This document shows, in pieces, positions 56,852 through 64,000 of a DNA stretch of 64,000 nucleotides. A program made the position numbers and the translations under genes. Source of the DNA: Halomonas halophila (GTDB taxonomy: Bacteria > Pseudomonadota > Gammaproteobacteria > Pseudomonadales > Halomonadaceae); the NCBI RefSeq assembly GCF_030406665.1, contig NZ_CP129121.1, positions 1,240,001-1,304,000 of the forward strand, read 5' to 3'. Below the pieces are notes generated by a model. That model searched no databases. It was not told where the DNA came from and saw only the letters and a list, made by a program, of their open reading frames with translations. Position 1 is the stretch's first letter. The number at the start of each line of letters is the position of its first letter.

Positions 56852-59689
56852 ATGCAACAAGGCATAATGGAGTTGATGTGGCGCTCCTCCCATGTCAGTG
56901 GCAGCAATGTCCACTACGTGGAAGCGCTCTACGAGCAGTACCTCGATGACCCCTCTGCCGTTCCCGACGAATGGCGTCAGTACTTCGATCAACTGCCGAG
57001 ACCCGATGGCAGCGCCACTCAAGACGTTCCGCTTGCCCCTACCCGCGAACAGTTCTACCAGCTAGGCCGCCAGCGCCGCACCGCCCAGACCGCGTCCGCC
57101 GCTTCCGAGAGCGACGAGAACCGCAAGCAGGTCAAGGTGCTGCAGCTGATCAACGCCTATCGCTTCCGCGGACACCAGAAGGCTGATATCGATCCCCTCG
57201 ATCTGCGTAGCCCGACCCCGGTGCCCGACCTGGATCTGTCCTTCCACCAGCTCTCCAAGGCCGACCTGGATACCGAATTCCAGACCGGCTCTCTGTTCAT
57301 GGGCGCCGACAAGGCACCGCTGAAGCAGATCGTCGAGGCGCTGGAGCAGACCTACTGCCGCAGCATCGGCTGCGAGTTCATGCACATCGTCGACACCGAA
57401 GAGAAGCGCTGGCTCCAGCAGCGTTTCGAGTCGGTGCGCTCGGCGCCGACGTTCAGCGAAGACGTCCGCAAGCATGTCTTCGAGCGGCTCACCGCCGCCG
57501 AGGGTCTCGAGAGCTATCTGGCCTCCAAGTACCCGGGCACCAAGCGCTTCGGCCTGGAGGGCGGCGAGTCCTTCATCCCGATGATGGACGAGCTGATCCA
57601 GCGCGCTGGCGGCTATGGTACAAAGGAAGTCGTGATCGGCATGGCCCACCGCGGCCGTCTCAACGTGCTGGTCAACATCCTGGGCAAGAACCCGTCCGAG
57701 CTGATCGACGAGTTCGACGGCAAGAAGCTGGTCGAGCGCGGCTCCGGTGACGTGAAGTATCACCAGGGCTTCAGTTCCAACGTCATGACCCCGGGCGGCG
57801 AAGTCCACCTGGCCATGTCGTTCAACCCTTCCCACCTGGAGATCGTCGCGCCGGTGGTCGAGGGATCGGTGCGGGCCCGCCAGGACCGTCGCAACGACAC
57901 CGACGGCGGCAAGGTGCTGCCGATCAACGTCCATGGCGACGCGGCCTTCGCCGGCCAGGGCGTGGTCATGGAGACGTTCCAGATGTCCCAGACCCGCGCC
58001 TACCGGACCGGCGGCACGGTGCACATCGTGATCAACAACCAGGTGGGCTTCACCACGTCCCACCCGGAAGACTCGCGCTCCACCGAGTACTGCACCGACA
58101 TCGCCAAGATGGTTCAGGCGCCGATCTTCCACGTCAACGGCGACGATCCGGACGCCGTGCTGCACGCCACCCAGGTGGCACTGGACTACCGCCAGCAGTT
58201 CAAGAAGGACGTGGTCATCGACCTGGTGTGCTACCGTCGCCGCGGCCACAACGAGGCCGACGAGCCGTCCGGCACCCAGCCGATGATGTACAGCAAGATC
58301 AAGAATCATCCGTCCTCGCGCGCGCTGTACGCCGAGCGCCTGGTGAAGGAGGGGCTGTACTCCGAGGATGAGGCCAAGGCCACCATGGAAGGTTATCGCG
58401 ACGACCTGGTCGCCGGTAACCACGTGGCCAACGCCCTGGTGCAGAAGCCGAACACCGCGCTGTTCGTCGACTGGAAGCCCTATCTCGGTCACGAGTGGAG
58501 CGGCCACACCGACACCAGCTTCGACATGAAGCGCCTGCAGCACCTGGCGGCGCGCATGTGCGAGGTGCCGGACGGCGTCAGCGTGCAGCGCCAGGTCGCC
58601 AAGATCTACGACGACCGCCGCAAGATGCAGGCCGGCGGCATGGCCTGCAACTGGGGCTTCGCCGAGACCCTGGCCTATGCCACGCTGCTCGACCAGGGCC
58701 ACCCGATTCGCCTGACCGGTCAGGACGTGGGTCGTGGCACCTTCTCCCACCGCCACGCGGTGGTGCACAACCAGAAGGACGGCAGCACCTTCGTGCCGCT
58801 GCAGCATCTGAGCGATGGCCAGCCGCGCTTCACCATCCACGACTCCTTCCTGTCGGAAGAAGCCGTGCTGGCGTTCGAGTACGGCTACTCCACCACGGCG
58901 CCCAACGACCTGGTGATCTGGGAAGCGCAGTTCGGCGACTTCTTCAACGGTGCCCAGGTGGTGGTCGACCAGTTCATCTCCTCCGGCGAGACCAAGTGGG
59001 AGCGGCTGTGCGGCCTGACCATGCTGCTGCCGCATGGCTACGAGGGGCAGGGGCCCGAGCACTCCTCCGCGCGCCTGGAGCGTTTCCTGCAGCTGTGCGC
59101 CGAGCACAACATGCAGGTCTGCGTGCCGACCACGCCGGCGCAGATCTTCCACCTGCTGCGTCGCCAGGTGATCCGCAAGCTGCGCAAGCCGCTGGTGGTG
59201 ATGTCGCCGAAGAGCCTGCTGCGCCACAAGGATGCCACCTCCAGCCTCGACGAGCTGGCCAACGGCAGCTTCCAGATGGTGATTCCCGACCAGGGCAAGC
59301 GCGACGCCGACAAGGTCGAGCGCATCATCCTGTGTGCCGGCAAGGTCTACTACGATCTGGCCAACTGGCGCGAGGAGAACGCCCGCGACGACGTGGCCAT
59401 CCTGCGTCTCGAGCAGCTCTACCCGTTCCCCGAAGCCGAGCTCTTCGAGGCGATCCAGGCCTACACCAACGCCAGCGAGATGGTGTGGTGCCAGGAGGAG
59501 CCGCTCAACCAGGGCGCCTGGTACCCCAGTCAGCACCACATGCGCAGCGTGGCGGAGCAGCTCAAGACGGGCCTGGGCGGCAAGCTCAAGTTCGCCGGCC
59601 GCCCGGCATCGGCCGCCCCCGCGGCGGGCTACATGTCCGTGCACACCGAACAGCAGCGCAAGCTGGTGGAAGACGCCTTCAACCTCTAA
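56852..59689 (+). CDS. sucA: 2-oxoglutarate dehydrogenase E1 component
   Basis: 945 residues from ATG 56852 (MQQGIMELMWRSSHVSGSNV), which aligns with Pseudomonas SucA; the GTG 14 codons upstream is less likely. Thiamine diphosphate-binding motif at GDAAFAGQGVVMETFQMSQT...NNQVGF, and catalytic His in MAHRGRLNVL. Decarboxylates 2-oxoglutarate and transfers succinyl to SucB. Confidence 0.96.
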   Translation: MQQGIMELMWRSSHVSGSNVHYVEALYEQYLDDPSAVPDEWRQYFDQLPRPDGSATQDVPLAPTREQFYQLGRQRRTAQTASAASESDENRKQVKVLQLINAYRFRGHQKADIDPLDLRSPTPVPDLDLSFHQLSKADLDTEFQTGSLFMGADKAPLKQIVEALEQTYCRSIGCEFMHIVDTEEKRWLQQRFESVRSAPTFSEDVRKHVFERLTAAEGLESYLASKYPGTKRFGLEGGESFIPMMDELIQRAGGYGTKEVVIGMAHRGRLNVLVNILGKNPSELIDEFDGKKLVERGSGDVKYHQGFSSNVMTPGGEVHLAMSFNPSHLEIVAPVVEGSVRARQDRRNDTDGGKVLPINVHGDAAFAGQGVVMETFQMSQTRAYRTGGTVHIVINNQVGFTTSHPEDSRSTEYCTDIAKMVQAPIFHVNGDDPDAVLHATQVALDYRQQFKKDVVIDLVCYRRRGHNEADEPSGTQPMMYSKIKNHPSSRALYAERLVKEGLYSEDEAKATMEGYRDDLVAGNHVANALVQKPNTALFVDWKPYLGHEWSGHTDTSFDMKRLQHLAARMCEVPDGVSVQRQVAKIYDDRRKMQAGGMACNWGFAETLAYATLLDQGHPIRLTGQDVGRGTFSHRHAVVHNQKDGSTFVPLQHLSDGQPRFTIHDSFLSEEAVLAFEYGYSTTAPNDLVIWEAQFGDFFNGAQVVVDQFISSGETKWERLCGLTMLLPHGYEGQGPEHSSARLERFLQLCAEHNMQVCVPTTPAQIFHLLRRQVIRKLRKPLVVMSPKSLLRHKDATSSLDELANGSFQMVIPDQGKRDADKVERIILCAGKVYYDLANWREENARDDVAILRLEQLYPFPEAELFEAIQAYTNASEMVWCQEEPLNQGAWYPSQHHMRSVAEQLKTGLGGKLKFAGRPASAAPAAGYMSVHTEQQRKLVEDAFNL

Positions 59690-59731
59690 GGCAGCCCACC
59701 GGGACGAGAGAGAACACACAAGGGAAACGAC

Positions 59732-61282
59732 ATGGCTACCGAGATCAAGGCACCCACCTTTCCGGAATCCGTTGCCGAAGGCAGCGTGGCCGCCTGGCAC
59801 AAGAAGCCGGGTGACAGCGTCGAGCGTGACGAGCTGATCGTCGAGATCGAGACCGACAAGGTGGTGCTCGAGGTCGTGGCACCCGAGGCCGGTACCCTGG
59901 CCGAGGTGCTGGCGGAGGAAGGCGATACCGTGCAGTCCGAGCAGGTGCTCGGCCGCATCGGCGAAGGCGCGGCCAGCGGCGGCGACAAGGCCGAGGCCGC
60001 CAGCGAGGAGAAGAGCGAAGCCAAGCCGGAGGCCGCCCCGGCCGCCGGCGGCGAGGCGCACGAGGTGAAGGCTCCGACCTTCCCCGAGTCCGTCCAGGAA
60101 GGCACCGTCGCCAGCTGGAACAAGCAGGTCGGCGAAGCCGTCAAGCGTGACGAGGTGCTGGCCGAGATCGAGACCGACAAGGTCGTGCTCGAGGTGGTCG
60201 CGCCGGCCGACGGCGCCCTGTCCGAGATCAAGGCCGAGGAAGGCAGCCAGGTGGCCTCCGAAGAGGTGCTGGCGATCTTCACCGAAGGCGCCGGCGGCGA
60301 TGCCGCTCCGGCCGCCGGTGAAGGCAAGGCCGCGGCCTCCGCCGACGACGGCGCCAGCGACGAGAAGGTCGGCGACAAGATCCTCGCCCCGGCCGCGCGC
60401 AAGCTGGTCGCCGAGCACGACCTCGACGTCGGCAAGCTCGAAGGCACCGGCAAGGGCGGTCGCGTCCTCAAGGAAGACGTGCAGAAGGCGATCAAGGACG
60501 GCAGCGCCAAGAAGACCGCCAAGTCCACCCAGCCGGCCGGCGCCAAGGCTGCCGCGGCACCGGCCCCGGCCGTCGAGGGCGAGCGTCCCGAGAAGCGCGT
60601 GCCGATGACCCGTCTGCGCAAGACCATCGCCAAGCGTCTGGTCGAGGCCCAGCAGACCGCCGCCATGCTGACCACCTACAACGAGGTGGACATGGGCGCG
60701 GTCATGGACCTGCGCGCGCAGTACAAGGACACCTTCCTCAAGGCCCACGACACCAAGCTCGGCTTCATGGGCTTCTTCGTCAAGGCGGCCTCCGAGGCGC
60801 TCAAGCGCTTCCCGGACGTCAACGCCTCCATCGACGGCGACGATATCGTCTACCACGGTTACCAGGACATCGGCGTGGCCGTGTCCACCGACCGTGGCCT
60901 GGTCGTGCCGGTGCTGCGCGATACCGACAGCATGAAGATCGCCGATGTCGAGAAGGGCATCGTCGACTTCGGCAAGCGTGCCCGTGACGGCAAGCTCGGC
61001 ATCGACGAGATGCAGGGCGGTACCTTCACCATCACCAACGGCGGCATCTTCGGCTCGCTGATGTCCACGCCGATCCTCAATCCGCCGCAGACCGCGATCC
61101 TGGGCATGCACAAGATCCAGGAGCGTCCGATGGCGGTGAACGGCAAGGTCGAGATTCGCCCGATGATGTACCTGGCGCTGTCATACGATCACCGCATGAT
61201 CGACGGCAAGGACGCGGTGCAGTTCCTGGTGACCATCAAGGAGCTGCTCGAGGACCCGGCCCGTCTGCTGCTGGATGTCTGA
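59732..61282 (+). CDS. sucB: Dihydrolipoyllysine succinyltransferase (E2o) with two lipoyl domains
   Basis: 516 residues, about 110 more than E. coli SucB (405). Two lipoyl domains, each with the lysine in ETDKVVLEVVAP (about residues 1-76 and 108-185), joined by Ala/Glu-rich linkers. Then a peripheral-subunit-binding domain (ILAPAARKLVAEHDLDVGKL, about 220-255) and the acyltransferase domain with catalytic His in SYDHRMIDGKDAV. Forms the 24-subunit core. Follows sucA by 42 bases. Confidence 0.96.
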   Translation: MATEIKAPTFPESVAEGSVAAWHKKPGDSVERDELIVEIETDKVVLEVVAPEAGTLAEVLAEEGDTVQSEQVLGRIGEGAASGGDKAEAASEEKSEAKPEAAPAAGGEAHEVKAPTFPESVQEGTVASWNKQVGEAVKRDEVLAEIETDKVVLEVVAPADGALSEIKAEEGSQVASEEVLAIFTEGAGGDAAPAAGEGKAAASADDGASDEKVGDKILAPAARKLVAEHDLDVGKLEGTGKGGRVLKEDVQKAIKDGSAKKTAKSTQPAGAKAAAAPAPAVEGERPEKRVPMTRLRKTIAKRLVEAQQTAAMLTTYNEVDMGAVMDLRAQYKDTFLKAHDTKLGFMGFFVKAASEALKRFPDVNASIDGDDIVYHGYQDIGVAVSTDRGLVVPVLRDTDSMKIADVEKGIVDFGKRARDGKLGIDEMQGGTFTITNGGIFGSLMSTPILNPPQTAILGMHKIQERPMAVNGKVEIRPMMYLALSYDHRMIDGKDAVQFLVTIKELLEDPARLLLDV

Positions 61283-61329
61283 TCCGCGCCGGTTAACGAG
61301 CACAGCGAAACATAACGCAAGGAGCCAAC

Positions 61330-62769
61330 ATGGCCGACAAGTTTGATGTCATCGTCATCGGCGCGGGCCCCGGCGGCTACGTGGCCGCCATCCGTGCCGC
61401 CCAGATGGGCCTGAAGACCGCCTGTGTCGAGAAGTGGATCGGCAAGGAAGGCAATGTCGTGCACGGCGGGACCTGCCTGAACGTCGGTTGCATCCCGTCC
61501 AAGGCGCTGCTGGAGGCCTCCCACAAGTTCGTCGAGGCGCAGCACGACTTCGACGACATGGGCATCGAGGCGGGTGACGTCACCATGGACGTCAAGAAGA
61601 TGATGGCCCGCAAGGACAAGATCGTTAAGAACCTGACCGGCGGCATCGCCGGCCTGTTCAAGGCCAACGGCGTCACCGCGCTGGAGGGCACCGGCAAGGT
61701 GACCGGCAGCAAGCAGGTCGAGGTCACCGACAAGGACGGCAACGCCGCCACCTACGAGGCGGACAACATCGTGGTCGCCGCCGGCTCCGTGCCGGTCGAG
61801 ATCCCGCCGACCCCGCTGACCGAAGGCCTGATCGTCGACTCCACCGGCGCGCTGGAATTCCAGCAAACGCCGAAGCGTCTGGGCGTCATCGGCGCCGGCG
61901 TCATCGGCCTGGAGCTCGGCAGCGTGTGGAACCGTCTGGGCTCGGAAGTCACCGTCCTCGAGGCCATGGACGACTTCCTGCCGATGGTCGACGGCGCCAT
62001 CGCCAAGGAAACCCAGAAACTGCTCAAGAAGCAGGGCCTGGACATCAAGCTGGGCGCCCGCGTCACCGGCTCCGAGGTCAAGGGCGACGAGGTCGTGGTC
62101 AAGTACTCCGACGCCAAGGGCGAGCAGGAGATCACCTTCGACAAGCTGATCGTCTGCGTCGGCCGCAAGCCGTACACCAAGGGCGTGATCGGTGAGGGCG
62201 TGGGCGTCGAGCTCGACGAGCGCGGCTTCATCCACGTCGACGACCAGTGCCGCACCAGCGTGCCGGGCGTCTACGCCATCGGCGACTGCGTGCGTGGCCC
62301 GATGCTGGCCCACAAGGCCTCCGAAGAGGGCGTGATGGTCGCGGACATCATCGCCGGTCACAAGGCCGAGATGAACTACGACGCCATTCCCAGCGTGATC
62401 TACACCTTCCCCGAGGTGGCCTGGGTCGGCATGACCGAGCAGGACGCCAAGGCGGCCGGCATCGAGGTCAAGACCGGCGCCTTCCCGTTCGCCGCCAGCG
62501 GTCGCGCCATGGCCAACAATGCCACCGAGGGTCAGGCCAAGGTGATCGCCGACGCCGAGACCGATCGTATCCTGGGCCTGCACATCGTCGGCCAGCACGC
62601 CGGCGAGATGATCGCCCAGGGCGTCATCGCCATGGAATTCGGCTCCAGCGCCGAGGATCTGGCGCTGTCCTGCTATGCGCACCCGACCATGTCCGAGGCC
62701 GTCCACGAGGCAGCCCTGGCCGTGGAAGGTCACGCCATCCACATGGCGAACCGCAAGAAGCGCAAGTAA
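61330..62769 (+). CDS. lpd: Dihydrolipoamide dehydrogenase (E3)
   Basis: 479 residues. FAD-binding VIGAGPGGYVAAIRAAQMG, redox disulphide GGTCLNVGCIPSKALLEAS, NAD-binding VIGAGVIGLELGSVW, and C-terminal catalytic HPTMSEAVHEAAL. Reoxidises lipoamide of the 2-oxoglutarate (and probably other) complexes. Confidence 0.97.
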   Translation: MADKFDVIVIGAGPGGYVAAIRAAQMGLKTACVEKWIGKEGNVVHGGTCLNVGCIPSKALLEASHKFVEAQHDFDDMGIEAGDVTMDVKKMMARKDKIVKNLTGGIAGLFKANGVTALEGTGKVTGSKQVEVTDKDGNAATYEADNIVVAAGSVPVEIPPTPLTEGLIVDSTGALEFQQTPKRLGVIGAGVIGLELGSVWNRLGSEVTVLEAMDDFLPMVDGAIAKETQKLLKKQGLDIKLGARVTGSEVKGDEVVVKYSDAKGEQEITFDKLIVCVGRKPYTKGVIGEGVGVELDERGFIHVDDQCRTSVPGVYAIGDCVRGPMLAHKASEEGVMVADIIAGHKAEMNYDAIPSVIYTFPEVAWVGMTEQDAKAAGIEVKTGAFPFAASGRAMANNATEGQAKVIADAETDRILGLHIVGQHAGEMIAQGVIAMEFGSSAEDLALSCYAHPTMSEAVHEAALAVEGHAIHMANRKKRK

Positions 62770-62779
62770 GACAACAAGA

Positions 62780-62799
62780 GCGCCGCCTTCGGGCGGCGC
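62780..62799 (+). terminator. Hairpin after lpd
   Basis: GCGCCGCC-TTCG-GGCGGCGC, perfect 8-base stem with a stable tetraloop but no real T run, 11 bases after the stop. May attenuate rather than end transcription into sucC. Confidence 0.6.
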
Positions 62800-62908
62800 G
62801 TCCCTTCCGGCCATGCATCGGAGGGGAGCGGTGGTAGCCGCCGCGCTGCGCCGAGCCGGCGCCCGGGCGACTACCGTTCGAGTCACATGCAACCAATGGC
62901 ATGAATCG

Positions 62909-64000
<1,092 letters not shown>

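Noticed and set aside
57062..61111. Very long open frame antisense to sucA/sucB (and similar ones antisense to the RND pump, gpA, tape measure and gltX)
   Set aside because: Typical shadow frames of high-GC coding sequence: no ribosome site, His/Gly/Arg-rich low-complexity translation, and a well-supported gene on the other strand.

Overview
The window is high-GC gammaproteobacterial chromosome, most like Halomonas or a close relative. I base this on protein similarity to Pseudomonas/Halomonas versions of SucA, SdhB, GltX and DusA, and on the gene order gltA <- -> sdhCDAB-sucAB-lpd-sucC. The species is not determined. An almost complete P2-like (Peduovirus-type) prophage of about 38.7 kb is inserted in dusA.

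Left host flank (1-7343): end of an RND efflux adaptor, the complete RND pump, a small membrane protein, a TetR/AcrR regulator with an operator-like palindrome, a zinc-dependent AstE/AspA-type deacylase and dusA. The first 30 or so codons of dusA are now supplied by the prophage. The displaced host 5' end (21 codons ending in a phage-encoded stop) lies at the other junction (46004-46069).

Prophage (about 7344-46027): tyrosine integrase behind a LexA-box promoter; cargo pair HNH endonuclease + Nudix hydrolase; PrtN-like activator; a replication operon on the minus strand (gpA initiator, Ogr-like zinc-finger late activator, small ribbon-helix-helix and hypothetical proteins); a cleavable CI-type repressor on the plus strand; an accessory block (AT-rich P-loop ATPase, SRAP abasic-site protein, zinc ribbon, RHH regulator, umuDC with a perfect LexA box, an inactive S24-fold protein, a membrane protein). 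The P2 late genes follow in canonical order D-U-T-E/E'-FII-FI-[moron]-G-H-I-J-W-V-S-R-[lysis]-X-L-M-N-O, with divergent P-Q, a cos-like site and attR. Three inverted repeats TTGTG-N12-CACAA at constant spacing from -10-like sequences define probable Ogr-dependent late promoters. Several AT-rich or isolated genes on the strand opposite the late operon (17343-18884, 20000-20479, 22875-23603, 25178-25594, 30852-31433) look like lysogenic-conversion or defence cargo; the last sits where P2 carries fun(Z).

Right host flank (46028-64000): wHTH-like small protein, DksA/TraR-type zinc-finger protein, lipoprotein, XRE regulator with a degenerate S24 domain, SDR oxidoreductase, gltX, a structured palindromic repeat, tRNA-Ala(GGC) and tRNA-Glu(UUC), then the TCA cluster: gltA on the minus strand and sdhCDAB-sucA-sucB-lpd-sucC on the plus strand. 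SucB has two lipoyl domains. Functionally the flanks are ordinary housekeeping; the novelty is in the prophage cargo and its wiring to the SOS response (cleavable repressor, two LexA boxes, umuDC, SRAP).
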